Assembly: GCA_022410635.1 (NCBI GenBank) | Contig: JAJVDF010000001.1 | Location: 15,265,797-15,329,796 of the forward strand | DNA from: Tretioscincus oriximinensis | Taxonomy: Eukaryota; Chordata; Lepidosauria; Squamata; Gymnophthalmidae | DNA length: 64,000 nucleotides | Direction of reading: 5' to 3' | Shown: in pieces, positions 49,456 to 60,768 of the stretch | Layout of the letters: every line of letters begins with the position of its first letter | How positions within the stretch are numbered: position 1 is the stretch's first letter | The notes under the pieces: model-generated | The model's database searches: none | What the model was told of the DNA's origin: nothing | Seen by the model: only the letters and a program-made list of their open reading frames with translations | Position numbers and translations under genes: made by a program

Positions 49456-49532
49456 GTTCTACAGAGGAAGGTCAACTACCCGTGGCTTGTTGTTTTCAAA
49501 AGAATTTGGCTTGCTTAGCATTCCTTCTAGAG

Positions 49533-49720
49533 CAGGGGTGGGCAATTAATTTTTCCCAAGGGGCCGCATGAGAAATTGGGGTGGTTTTAGAGGGCCGGAT
49601 TAATATAGTTAACTGAGTTCTACCCGATACTGTNTATAACTCTGAGCTAAGAGGGGAGGGCCGGTCAGAGACAGTAGGAGGGCCGCATGTGGCCCTCGGG
49701 CCGCCCCTTGNCCAGGTCTG
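49533..49720. mobile_element. hAT non-autonomous element, 188 bp, second copy
   Basis: The same length and sequence as the copy at 17017, with few differences. The target duplication is TTCTAGAG (49525-49532 and 49721-49728). Confidence 0.88.
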
Positions 49721-49799
49721 TTCTAGAGAGTAAAGCAAGTTACATATGTTTAGGAAAATATATTCAGAATCATGTTTGAGGGGATTTTCCCTCTCAACT

Positions 49800-49910
49800 A
49801 CACCAAACAACAACAAACAAACAACACTCTAACCACTACAACAAACAACAACAAACAACACTAACCACTACACCAAACAACAAACAACACTGTAACCACT
49901 ACGCTAGAAA
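49800..49910 (+). repeat. CAAACAA-rich microsatellite
   Basis: Imperfect AACAACAAACAACA runs interleaved with CTCTAACCACTAC phrases, the latter probably copied from a SINE head. Confidence 0.75.
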
Positions 49911-50559
49911 ACACTGCACCACCACTAGGGGGTTCTGGCAATGGGGCAGCTTCTGAAGGCACCTTCCCCTCTGCAAAAGAAATAAATAAATTCTGATGTA
50001 CTCCAAAAATTCTCAGTTTAATAATTCTCACACACTTAAAAAAATTCTCACATGCTTCACCGATTTCTCGGGCGGGAAGTTTGGAAGGGAATGCGTGTTG
50101 GTGGGTAATTTGCATATTTATGAATATGCAAATTAGCATTAATATTAATTACCCTGGTTTGGGTCTTAGAAAATCTGGTCAGTCTAGGTTACTGGCAAAT
50201 AAAGCAATAACATCTTTACTAAATATTCCATGTTTCTGCCTATCTTCATTCAAGCAAAGGAGCAAGGACCAATTGCCAACTGCTAAAGCATGAGGTCCGG
50301 AACAGAGAGCTGCCTGGAAAGGGGGCGGGGAACAAGCAAGTCCCGTTTACCCACTTCTCTTTTGCTGCTGTTCCGTGACAAGCACTTGCAAAAACTCAAC
50401 AATTATGTCCCCTGCCTGAGAAACTTAGTCTAACGTAGAAACACGCAGGGTGAGAATGCACTGCTGCTTAGGGTACATTGACTAGTTATTTATTTATTTA
50501 TTTTGCTAGCCGTGAAGGTGTCTTCCCTACGTAATGGAGGTATGAAAAAGATTTGATGG

Positions 50560-51345
50560 TTATTGGTAAGGTGGAGTTTGGCAGACTGTGGCGTCCTCCA
50601 TTTTACAGGTTTGTGTTCCTTTTATAAGCTTACCAGATATCCCAGAGGGAGGGGGGAAGAGCAGGCCTGGGCAGGGGCGGGGCTTCCTGAATCCCTGTTT
50701 GGGAGGGGGCATGGCTGGAGGAGGGGGCATGGCTGGAGGAGCCAGCCAATGGGGCCTTGAATAGCCGGCTGATCAGCATATAAAAGGGAAGCTGACCAGG
50801 GCTAGTGGCCTTTCTGTCGGGGACNTGTGGTGTAGCAAGTGGACAGAGGGGTCCGCTTCTGATCTGCCTCAGAGGGTGGGGGTGGAAGGGTATGGTGGCC
50901 TGAAAGAGTCAACGTTGATGCTTGACTTGGGGCTGGAACAAATAAAGTGACACAGGGACTGTCTCTTTAAGTATCTAGAAACTATTGTTGCTCTTGTTTG
51001 GTGTTTGTGCTTGAGTCAGGCTTACTTTATAAAAGCCGAAACTTTATTCTTCTAATCTTCTTTCTATTCCTTATTTGTAAATAATAAACTTGTCATTTGT
51101 TTCANTTTAAACATCTCTTTCTTTTGTTACTGTAACAACACTAAAGAAGCACGCTACTGGTGGGACTGGGAATTAAGCCCCAACCGTGAGGTAAACTCTG
51201 AGGCCTTGTGTAGGCCTGAGGAGATTACTGTTGCTCCAAGCAGTCGTGGGTGCTGGTTGGGCAACAGGGTGATATTGCGGCACCCCTNACTGTGAGGGTC
51301 ATCGAATAGTGGGGCCCTCAGGTAGGGGCCGCCACACAGACCACC
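50560..51345 (+). repeat. LTR- or promoter-like block
   Basis: GC boxes (GGGGCGGGGC), a tandem GGGGGCATGGCTGGAGGA, a TATA-like CATATAAAAGGG near 50777, AATAAA near 50940 and again near 51085. This looks like an LTR with U3, R and U5, but the ends were not fixed. A true cellular promoter cannot be excluded. Confidence 0.4.
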
Positions 51346-51825
51346 AAATAGAATTTTAAGATACGAATGCTGATATCCTGTCACTAAATTTCTCATAACA
51401 TTGCTTATTTGCCTTGTAAAATACTTGACTGTTAATAAGACAAATAAAAACAAAAAGGAAGTAACTCAGTGCTTTCTCGTAGTCTAATATTTTGCAAGAA
51501 GGAAAGCAAACAGCAAGTAAACCAGGTAGGAGGAGCCCAGGATTGCCCTGAAATTGTAGCCTGCCATCTGGTGGGGACAATGAGAGGCAATTTCAGGATC
51601 TAAAGAAAATTCTACAATTTCCTCCTGCTGTCTGGAGGTTTTACACCTTTAATGTTTTATGGGAGTGACGCACTATATTCCATGAGCAGAAACAAGAAAT
51701 TAGCATCTAAATACCCTCTGGAACTTTATCTGTGGGGAAAACCTTGTGGCCTCTGTTGTTCACTTCCTCTTTCCTCCTTCTTTGTTCTCTTAATAACTTT
51801 AGGACTGCTAACAAAGGTGTGTTCA

Positions 51826-52200
51826 TGTTAAGGCAGGAATTCAGGACACAACAGAAAACTACAAATTNGGACTAAGATATATTAAACAAAAGTTTATTAG
51901 GTATGCCTGTGGGCGCAGGGGATAATTCTGCCAACTGCGCCCCCAGACTGGAAATGAAGCACTCCTTTATACATTCTCCAAAAGCAACAAAGGAGATGGT
52001 CATGCACAATTTGATTGAAGCACAAATGGATGGAAGCGGCATGCTTTGGAAGCGAATCACACTCTCTTGCTACGTAAAAGTAACATTCTCTTATCTCTGT
52101 TCTTGTTNTCGGGTTCCCTGGAAAACTGGTTCAAACAGGACTTTTAGCCTTGCATACTCAGAAAAAGAAGCTCTTTTCTTATGCACATTTTGTGCTAATT
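51826..52200 (+). repeat. LTR-like repeat, copy B
   Basis: A direct copy of 49087-49455 with perhaps a fifth of positions changed and an eroded right end. The sequence between the copies contains no retroviral frame. Confidence 0.55.
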
Positions 52201-52214
52201 TAAGGAGCTGTAGA

Positions 52215-52740
52215 TAGAGTTGCCATATGTCCCGGGAAAGTGGGACAATCCCANTTTGGGGGACTAAAATATAGTCCCCTCCGGGTTTTAAGAGAAAATC
52301 CCAGCTTTTTACATTCCCCAATGCTGCATCAGGGAATGTAAAAATGCAGGATTTTAAAGGCAAAGAAGCTGTCAGAGCTGACGGCTGCGGGCTGGCAACG
52401 CTTTCCGAGGAAGGGACCTCGGAGCGTGCCGTAGATGCTCCAATGCTTGAGGCAGAGTTTCGTGCGCCTGCTTGCAAAGGAAAAACACNTGAGTTTGTGA
52501 CAGGAGAATAGCTCTGTTCTCCTTTCACAAACCCAGGCATTTTTCCTCCGCTAGAAGCGAGTTGGCGCTAGCATTGGAGCAGCTGCGCACACACGGACAC
52601 TTGTGTTGAGAGACAGGCAAAAGAGAGNTTCTGCCTGTCTCACTGCAAACGTCCGTATGTGCGCGCACGCACGGGTACGTGTGTGTGCACGCGCGTGCAC
52701 GCACCCCCACCCCACCCCCATCCCGGTTTTGGGCTGCCAA
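52215..52740. mobile_element. hAT-like element, relative of the one at 27064
   Basis: It starts TAGAGTTGCCATATGTCCCG and shares the phrases ACTAAAATATAGTCCCCTCC and GGGAATGTAAAAA, in the opposite orientation to the first copy. The right end near GGCTGCCAAAAATATTA is degraded and no target duplication was found. Confidence 0.7.
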
Positions 52741-52744
52741 AAAT

Positions 52745-53055
52745 ATTAGAGCTGTGGTGAAGCTACATCATAGAATTTATGATGTTTGATATATTGCAAG
52801 CCAATATGGACTGATAAATGGAGACTATTAATAGCATATGGTTTATCCCCATCAGCGCACCCATTGTTACAGGAAACAATTATGATGTTCCTCGACCAAA
52901 GACTGTTGTAATTGAGTTTGTTATCTTAATAGGTCTGTTCCTGGGGGGGGGGGGGGGGGGGGGGAGGGAGCTCTTTCATGTGTTTTGTTTATGTCTTGAT
53001 GTTTCTTTTGTCTTGTTATATATACTTTAATAAAAATATATTTTAAAAAAGCAGG
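52745..53055 (+). mobile_element. LINE 3' tail with G-run and poly(A)
   Basis: A T-rich 3'UTR-like sequence ends AATAAAAATATATTTTAAAAAA. It contains a run of about 20 G at 52945-52964, typical of L1 3'UTR G-tracts. Confidence 0.5.
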
Positions 53056-54847
53056 AGATGGACACACAATTTGTCCTTCTCACAGCCTCCCAAAAGTTAA
53101 TCTTCAGGGGCAGACATTGCTTCCTTTTACCAGAGGAAGTCATATTGCCATCAGGGCAATATCCATTGGTTTCCTTGACTTCCATGAATATCAGAGCATA
53201 CTAAAAATCCCACTGACTCAGGCAATTGCCCATCTTGGTCAATTGTCTGCTCTCACAGTGGCCAACCAGTTGCAAACTGACCTTCACAATGTATATACTC
53301 CATGCTCTGAGTATCAGAGAAGAATTTACAGTTAATCAGCACTTCCCAGCTGCAGTCAAAGGTTGAGGAGCATTTGTTGATGCAGCTTTCTTCTTTTATA
53401 TATTGTCAATGAAAAAGACAAAAGGAAATTGTTTGAACTTGTAATTCAACATGGTGAAATTAAATCAAATTTTCAAAGAAAATTGTCCTGCTTCCCTGCT
53501 GGTCAGGCAGGAGCAACCAAGATCTTTAGAAGCCACATTGAGTTTCATTCATGCTCTATTCATTGCTCACCAGTTGTGTGTACAGCATCTCATGGTCACC
53601 ATTATTATTCACAAGGGAGACCTGTAGGTCCAACACCGTTCACCATCTTATGGGCTTCATTTGAAATCCATCAGGTTCTGCTTTTCAAACAAAGTTTACA
53701 ACCAACACAGGGAATGGGAGGAGTTTCTTCCTGTTACAACCAATAAAATATAAATTTGAAAAATGACTGAATTTGGATGGCCCATTTGTGTCCACCAGAT
53801 CTTATTTCTTCATAGATAGAATATGTTTGAGACCTTCAGGTGAAGTTTGACTGCTGCTCCCATGAATAATTTCCCACATAGGCTATGGCCAATGGTTGTA
53901 TCCATGGAAGCTGTTGGACAAGTACATCTAGGAGATAGTGGGTTGATGAACAATCCTGTTTGTCTGAAGTAACCCACCTGCAGGTCCATGGAAGCCTTGA
54001 GGAGTCAGGTGGACAATAGAACCAGCGTCAAAATTGATCCCTTTACATTGAGTGCTTCTCCTACTCACATTCTGATGGNACTTTCTTCTTTGTTTCCATT
54101 TTCTCTCAAGTCAAAAACTGGCATCAAAGCAACTCCATTGTTTCACTGATTGCAAAATATCTGTGAAAGTCAATGTTTGTTTGTTTTAAAGATAACGAAA
54201 ATTGTTGGGTCATATTTCTGTGTAAAGACATGTGATCCATTTCTTGGATATAAATGCCTGAGTTGGTTTGCTATTTATTATATGTGAAGCTACTGATCTA
54301 TCTCGATAGGTAAGTTTTTGCTTGGCCAACTTCTCTCCCCTCCTTAATTTAGTTCCCCTACTTAATTTAGTGGATACCCTAATGAAGCCTGTGTAATCCA
54401 GTTGGAAGACAGAAAAGAAACAATCTAAGCTCTGGTTTGGATCAGGGAAGATGAAAACCTTTCAGGCCTGAGAGAAAGAAATGGAGAGAGAGAGAAAGGG
54501 ACAGAGAAGAGTGTTCAGTGTGAAGAATGAATTGCAGAACTGTACAGAAGACAAAAGAAATACCCTTCCTTGACCCCTGTTCACCCCTTTGTAACATTCA
54601 GCTCTTGGATGAGGTCCAAAGAGGTTACTAAAAGTTTGGAGGCTCATGGGACCTCCATAGGTTCCTTCTAAGGAGTCAGTGCTGCAATATGTGGAGGACA
54701 GAAGTTGCATCCCTAGATCCAAGCTGTGGGAAATAAGAGATACCACTCTATAGGTGCCACGAGAAACTTTAATAAATTTTTTCTTGGTTAACTTTTTCTA
54801 ATTAGAGGAGCTCAGTGCTACATCTCATCTTTTGTTCCTCACAGGAA
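53056..54847. other. Upstream region of the secreted lectin
   Basis: Two open frames (53117-53335, 53429-53746) without recognised domains. A TTTAATAAATTT near 54768 is AT-rich but not a convincing TATA box. No repeat family identified. Confidence 0.35.
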
Positions 54848-54920
54848 ATGTTTTTCCAGAAAATGGGTTTGCTTGTCTACTTCAGCTTGGGACTCCTGCT
54901 TACTGGCCATTTCATAATAG
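54848..54920 (+). CDS. Secreted lectin exon 1 (signal peptide)
   Basis: The ATG at 54848 is followed by a second in-frame Met after four residues, then the hydrophobic core. GTGAGT donor, phase 1. The TTCCTCACAG just before could be an acceptor for an upstream UTR exon. Confidence 0.85.
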
Positions 54921-57351
54921 GTGAGTCTCCAGAGGCTCCCCAAAAGTTATTCTTTCTTTCCCAAATGCAGTTGGGGTTTCTATACAACCCCAAGGGGGTG
55001 GTTTTTCATAAGAACATAAGAAGAGCCTGCTTCTTGAGACCAAAATCCATCCTTCTCTTCACATCACCTTGTGAATTAGGTGGGGCTTGCTTTTCCAGAG
55101 CTCCAGAGGACAATCCAGCTGGTTTCATGGAGGACTGCAGAATTGAACTGGGAGACTTCCAGATCTAACCACTGGACTAGGCTAATTCTTGAGTCAGTCA
55201 GAAGCATCCTGCTTGTCTCACCATTCTGAAACTTGTAAATAGGTATTCATTCTAAACAGACAGGCATGGTGTTATGCCATGATTTTAGTAAAACCTAGTA
55301 AAAACAGTTTTTGTAGCTGCGGGTATTGTATGAGAACTGGTAAATAAAATGTGGAGAATATACTGAACCTGACATCATTTTGAGTCCTGGGTTTCTAGCG
55401 GAACTTTCTTTGGTTTTCTGAACAGGTGTAAAAGCTGCCTGCTGCCCCATGGAATGGTTCCCTTCTGCAGGATACTGCTACAAGCTTTTTAACAATAAAG
55501 TCACCTGGTCTGAAGCAGCAGTAAGTCTTCTGAGCACACAGTTAATGTAGCAGCCCATCCTGCCAGCCTGAATGAGGTCCAAGGTGGACCTGGAATCTTT
55601 CAGCATTTCTCTTTGAGGAGATGTTTGGGGTGTGGAAATGGTTCTCATGTCTTTGCTTGTGCTGAGAAATCCCAGACGGTTCATATCAGCTTCAGATTCA
55701 CTTCTTGGGAGCAAAGGGTCAAAACATCCAAGTTACTATAGCCAATTCATTTTGATTTGGAGCTATTTGATAAATTATTTTGGGCCACTCACTTTGAAAT
55801 TCTCTTATTTTTCTTCCCTAGCTTTCTTGTCAAAAAATCTCTGGGTGCAAGTTGGCCTCTATTAGAAACAGCTGGGAATCAGCTGAGCTGGCTGATTATG
55901 TGAAAAAGTACCTCACAGATGGAAGCAATGTTTGGATTGGGCTCTATGATCGTTGGGAAGTAAGTGCCTGCAAATCTTGGTATGAGATTTTGGGCTCATG
56001 ACTCACCCTGATGTTCCATCATGTTCTGTGAAAATTAACAGTAAAAAGATGGACATGACAAGGCCATTGTCTTAAATTGGTCATCTTTTGACGATGCCCC
56101 CTGTTATTTATAACTTCTAATTTACTTTAAATTTACTTTAAACTTCTCATTTACTTTAAATAACCAATCTGTGAGTCCCTCCCTTCAGAATATTACCTTC
56201 AATATTCCAGATTGTTGCCTAGGTCTTCTGCAAAACTGCAGTATTTCTGGTACACATTGCCTTGTATTTTTGTCACATGAAATGTCCCATAAGTCATTGC
56301 TGCATTCGTCTAACTACCATTCCCAGCATTCTTTGTGAGCTGAAAGCCAATGAATTTTACATCTAGCCTCAAGTCTCATGATATCTACCATTTCCCCGGT
56401 ATGGAATGCTATATAAATATGTTTATAGTCAATTTACATAGCAGCTTGCTATGAAATCTGAAAAAAAGATGTTTACAGAAAATCCAGGGCAATGGCTTGG
56501 AGCTTTTTTCTGAGTGCGTTACTGAAAGTCTGTTACCACATGGGGTGGATTCCTCATAATGTGAGTACCATTGTGGTAGGAAAACCTCAGGGGGAAACCT
56601 GAAAGTTAACTGAAGATTATTTAAAGTAAACATGTTACTGTGGCCTTCAAGAACTGCAGTATATTTCAAATAAAATAATCTCTTTTACTTTGGTTCGGAG
56701 AATGTTGCCAGCTGTCCACATGAAAGTAATTTAATCACAGCCTCAACTTTGGAGCTGTAAGATGGGGATTTTTCTTTGGAGCTCTGGNACCAGTGTCAGA
56801 AGTGGATTGCTTTTGAGAGCCTAGAAGAACATCATTGGGCCCTAAATTGAAGCCTAGGATGATTCTTCTGTCACCCTGTACTTACATGATGGTGGGAAGT
56901 ATGGGATTCAGCCTGGAGCATTCCTAAGCATGGTTTCTGCAGGCAGAAGTCCACTAGGTCTATTTGGTCACCACTTGATGCTGTCTTCAAATTTCTTTTT
57001 TTGAAGAGCCCCTTGACTTGTTTTATAACTTAAACGAGTTTTCTCCCCATACAGAACAGAGATTGGAAGTGGATAGATAATTCTCCTGTCACTTATCTGG
57101 CCTGGAATTCAGGGGAGCCCAACAATAGCAATAATGCAGAACACTGTGTGGAGCTGTGGTCTGCCTCAGGTAACAGGAGGGATATGCAAAACTAAGTTGT
57201 TGAAAAATGGAACCATGAGGAGAGGACAAGGTTTATTCATCACGGGATAAAACAGCAGGTTCACTCTCTTGTTTCTTTCCTAGGTTATTTGAAGTGGAAT
57301 GATGAGAACTGCAGAAGTATGCGTCCCTATCTCTGCAAGTACAAACTCTAG
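54848..57351 (+). CDS. Secreted C-type lectin, complete, five coding exons (162 aa)
   Basis: Coding exons are 54848-54920, 55426-55520, 55822-55959, 57055-57169 and 57284-57351, all AG/GT with joining phases (489 nt with TAG stop). A hydrophobic signal peptide (LLVYFSLGLLLTGHF) is followed by a single C-type lectin domain with no membrane segment. Both sugar/calcium motifs are present: GEPNN (EPN, mannose-type) and KWNDENC (WND). WIGL is in exon 3. Six or more cysteines fit the long-form fold. The build (signal exon plus four domain exons) resembles reptile secreted lectins, including the group from which snake venom lectins come, and REG-like lectins. Intact EPN/WND argues for real sugar binding rather than a sugar-independent venom snaclec. 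An AATAAA lies at 57468. Tissue and partner are unknown. Confidence 0.88.
55012..55190 (-). mobile_element. tRNA-SINE fragment in lectin intron 1
   Basis: Degraded: the reverse complement contains a tRNA-like head (AGTGGTTAGATCTGGAAGTC) and a body piece. A short CR1-like ATAAGAACATAAGAAGAGCC adjoins it. Confidence 0.45.
55426..55520 (+). CDS. Secreted lectin exon 2
   Basis: It encodes ACCPMEWFPSAGYCYKLF and ends TWSEAA, the first strand and helix of the lectin fold. GTAAGT donor, phase 0. Confidence 0.9.
55822..55959 (+). CDS. Secreted lectin exon 3
   Basis: 46 codons, phase 0 on both sides. It contains GCKLASIRNSWE, ADYVKKYL and NVWIGLYDRWE. Where many relatives have His-Leu at the LASI segment this one has Lys-Leu. 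Confidence 0.9.
57055..57169 (+). CDS. Secreted lectin exon 4 (EPN motif)
   Basis: It contains DWKWIDNSPVTYLAWNSGEP then NN...HCVELW. EPN predicts mannose-type selectivity. GTAACA donor, phase 1. Confidence 0.9.
57284..57351 (+). CDS. Secreted lectin exon 5 (WND motif, stop)
   Basis: It contains YLKWNDENCRS and the closing cysteine (YLCKYKL), with TAG at 57349-57351. A TTTCTTTCCTAG acceptor precedes it. Confidence 0.9.
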
Positions 57352-57467
57352 CATGGGAAACCACTCTACCACCCAGGGGAAAATGCTGAAGACCAACCTC
57401 ACTGGGGGGGAAGGAAACACAGAGAAAGGCAATATCCCAAGACTCCCAATGTATGGCTTTGAATCTT

Positions 57468-57473
57468 AATAAA
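57468..57473 (+). terminator. Polyadenylation signal of the secreted lectin
   Basis: AATAAA lies 117 nt after the stop codon, a usual 3'UTR distance for this small gene. Confidence 0.7.
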
Positions 57474-57577
57474 GCCTTTTCTGATCACACCTGGGTTCAT
57501 ATCTCCTTCAGTAAATGAGATCCTAGTTAATATATACTTTGTTGACCAAACACAGCACATGGGAATATTTATTCATC

Positions 57578-57830
57578 CAGTTTGGTGCAGTGGTTAGAGT
57601 GTTGGATTCTTATCTGGTAGTCTCCTGGTTTGATTCCCCACTCCTCCATGAAAGCCAGCTGGGTGACCTTGGGCCAGTCACAGTTCTTTGAACTCTCTCA
57701 GCCCCACCTACTACACAGGGTGTCTGTTGTGGAGAAAGCAACAAAAACTATGTGCACCACCCTATGGTTGGCCACCCTGAGACCTTCAGGTACAGGACGG
57801 GATATAAGTACAAATAAATTTATGTATTTA
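57578..57830 (+). mobile_element. Sauria-type tRNA SINE
   Basis: Head GGTGCAGTGGTTAGAGTGTT, B box GGTTTGATTCCCC near 57627, body, and GGGATATAAGTACAAATAAA tail. It lies just downstream of the secreted lectin poly(A) site. Confidence 0.85.
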
Positions 57831-58559
57831 TGTATTTATATCTTGCCTTATACAAAGGGTCTCCAGTTAGAGTACAATATAATAGCCATTAAAACAGGAA
57901 TACTAGAACAATTAAAACAATGTTAGTACCTACATGAGGAAAGGATATTATTTCTTCAGCCAAAGATTGGGGAAACAGATGCACTTCACTAACCATTTGA
58001 ATTCACACAGGGAGGTACCTCATATGGAAGATCATTTTATAACCTGAGCACTATCACTATGAAGACCCACCAATGTGTGCACCTCCCTGAAAGTGGTGGG
58101 AATGCCAAGCTTCAGTTGAGGGCTGAACCATGAGAAAGACTGTAAGAGCTGAGCTCATGGGAAGGAGACGTTAAGGGGTCAGAAGTGGGGCTGAAGGTGG
58201 AAGGAGCACCAGGTGTAAGATTAAGTGGGTTGGAGGTGCTGGGTTCAGATTTCATCTAAACTTCAGCCTCTTTTGATAAGCTACTGAAATAAAAAACAAA
58301 TACAATAACAAGCAGAGGAGTTACACTGCGGCCCCTTCTCCACCATATTTTTAGCCCCTCTACTTCTTTTTAAGTCCAGAAAAACATGTTCGCAATTCCA
58401 CTTCACCTACCTCAAGTTTCTACACTGCTCCGATGCACTGCCTAGCAATCTCAGCACATAAAAAGCCCCACTAGGCATTGCTGCATTTGCCTTATTACAA
58501 TTCTCAACATTCTCTGCAAGCTGAGAGTCAATTAACTTTTACATGTAGCCTCAAAGTCT

Positions 58560-59765
58560 CAGGTGGTTTGTCATGTTCACATTACTGAAATGTTCCCATG
58601 AAGGTTCTTTTCACATTTTAGAAATGTCCACTGTTGAATTACACAAACCACAGTGGCTAGAAATTACACGAGAAAGGGCCTTTTTAGTGAGTGGGTCGCT
58701 GAACATGCATGACCTCTTGGGAAGATGATGTTGCTTCCACCTCGATAAAAATTGTGAGTGGGGATTGTGGTGATAAAGCCAAACTTATGTTTAATATTCT
58801 GTGTACAGATGAACCAGAGCAGCACCATTTTGTTTCTTGGTCCTTTAAGAAAGTTCCCATGAGAAATGTAACAAGAAATTTCAGCAAGAGAGCAGATGTA
58901 GGCAATAAAGCAATTAAACCTTCAGCTGTAGATTATTTTGGTTTCAGGATTTGCAACTTTGGAGGATGGTGTGAAAGTCAGATAACACTGATTGATTTCA
59001 NCAGGCCAGAAAAGGGAGGAAACTAAAGTAATTTCAATAACAAGGCCTGGAGATCTTCAAAGTTGGATGGATGCATTTCAAAGTAAGATTGAAAGGATCA
59101 AAGGCTAACCAATCACAGTCTTACAATAGATTCCTATGAGAAAATTAAGGATAAAAGAAGGGAGTTTTTAGCTATGAGTATCGCTCTCTGGTCGAGGGGA
59201 TCAAAATGGTCATTATGATGGGAGAAATCATGACTTATGGAAACTGAACTATGGACGCCTTACCATGCCTTATGGAAAGAATTTTTTTTTNANTGAACCT
59301 TAAGAATGTAAGTTTGTTTTGTGCTTATGCAACTTTGTTGTGACGATACTTACCTGAAGAAACTTTGTTTTGTACCAACTGTTTCAATATTTTCTTGCAA
59401 CTAAGTTTTATTACTTACCTTACTTTTTTTTTCTTTTTTAATAAACCTTTTTTCTTAAATCTACCTTTGGGCAAGTGTGCTTTTGTGACTTGTTATTCTT
59501 TGAAATTGTTTTGGAGTCCTTTGNGGGGGACTGAAGAGAGTCTGGTGGTTTGGAGTGGCAGTGAGTTCCAACAGCTACCGTGGAACGAAGTCGCATTGAC
59601 CACGGATTTTCACCTCAGGGATGAACCCTACTTTTGCATATTTTCTCAATATATATATTGTTTTGTTTGCTGGGGGAGGGAACTAAATTGCAATGAACTG
59701 GATAGGTCATTTTTGTTTTTGGTAGTGGAACCTGCCTCTCAGGTCAATCTGCAACAGTGCTAAAC
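58560..59765 (+). repeat. Unassigned block with LTR-like features
   Basis: It contains a TAAAAGAAGG-type start region near 59150, a T-rich stretch with AATAAA at 59440 and a 105-codon open frame (58709-59026) with no recognised domain. It could be a solo LTR. No function is claimed. Confidence 0.25.
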
Positions 59766-60067
59766 CACTCCTCAACCACTCCTTGACTTTTCTTGCTGCC
59801 AAGGAAACTACGCATGAAAGAAAGCNGACTATGAGTACCAGAACAATCGTCATGGCTATCCAATGAATCATTTACTTTAAAAGATCAGCTCAGTTAAAAA
59901 CTAATAATGTCCTTTAAAATAAAGAAAAACCTAGAGAAAAGCTATATGTGTATTTATGTGTTACTAAAGATTTTCAATCACACACTATTCCATTCTTCTG
60001 CTGTTATTCAAACAAAAGCTTGTTTTTCAGTGTCCAATTTTACCTCAATTTGCATTAGTTTTTGTTG

Positions 60068-60768
60068 CAGGGAAATCTCACCAGAATATGAGATTCTGTG
60101 CAAATCCTGCAGATGACACTCTGCTCTATCTCTCTGTTCCGTCTGAATCAGGAGAGGCAGTTGAAGTGCTTGACAGGTACCTGAAAGCAGTGATGGGCTG
60201 GATGTAGGGGGCAAATTGAAGCTGAAGCTAGACAAGACAAAGGTGTTGTGTGTCACTTCGCCCCGAGTCCATGAAATGGGGAGACATCCTGTTCTGGATG
60301 GGCTTAAATTTCTCTATAAGGGACAGGTGCAAAACTCAGGGGTGCTTCTGGATCCTGGAGCCAGTGGCCAGGAGCGCCTACTTCAGCTACGTCTGGTCCG
60401 CCAGTTGCGGCCACTTCTGGACAAGGATGGTCTGGCCACGGTGATCCCTGGGAGGCCATCCTGACTGTACCACCTCCCTCAGGGACAGAGCAGGTGGGAA
60501 CTTGGAATAAGGCCTTCTCTGTGGCAGCCCCCAGGCTATGGAATAGTCTCTCCCTCGAGGTGCGTCAATCACCATCTCTATGTGCATTCAGAAAACGCTT
60601 GAAGACACACCTCTTTGGCCTGGCCTTAGGCTGAGAAACCTTGCTGACCTTCCCTACTTTTAGATGCAGCTGTTTTGAACATGCTAACTGTGTTTTTACC
60701 ATAAACTGCCTTGAGACATTCGGGTATAGGGCGGTATAGAAATGTAAATAAATAAAATAATTTGTATT
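60068..60768 (+). mobile_element. CR1/L3-clade LINE, 3' end
   Basis: A degraded reverse transcriptase (ADDTLLYLSVPSESGEAVEV, LKLDKTKVL, LDPGAS) leads into the ORF end (AWNSLSLEVRQSPSLCAFRK) and a 3' tail CATTCGGGTATAGGGCGGTA followed by AAATAAATAAA. Confidence 0.78.

Noticed and set aside
53117..53746. Two adjacent open frames before the lectin gene
   Set aside because: No family recognised; could be an old retroelement, but no motif supports that.
58709..59026. 105-codon open frame
   Set aside because: No recognised domain, no splice or poly(A) context that fits, and an N inside. Left as unassigned.
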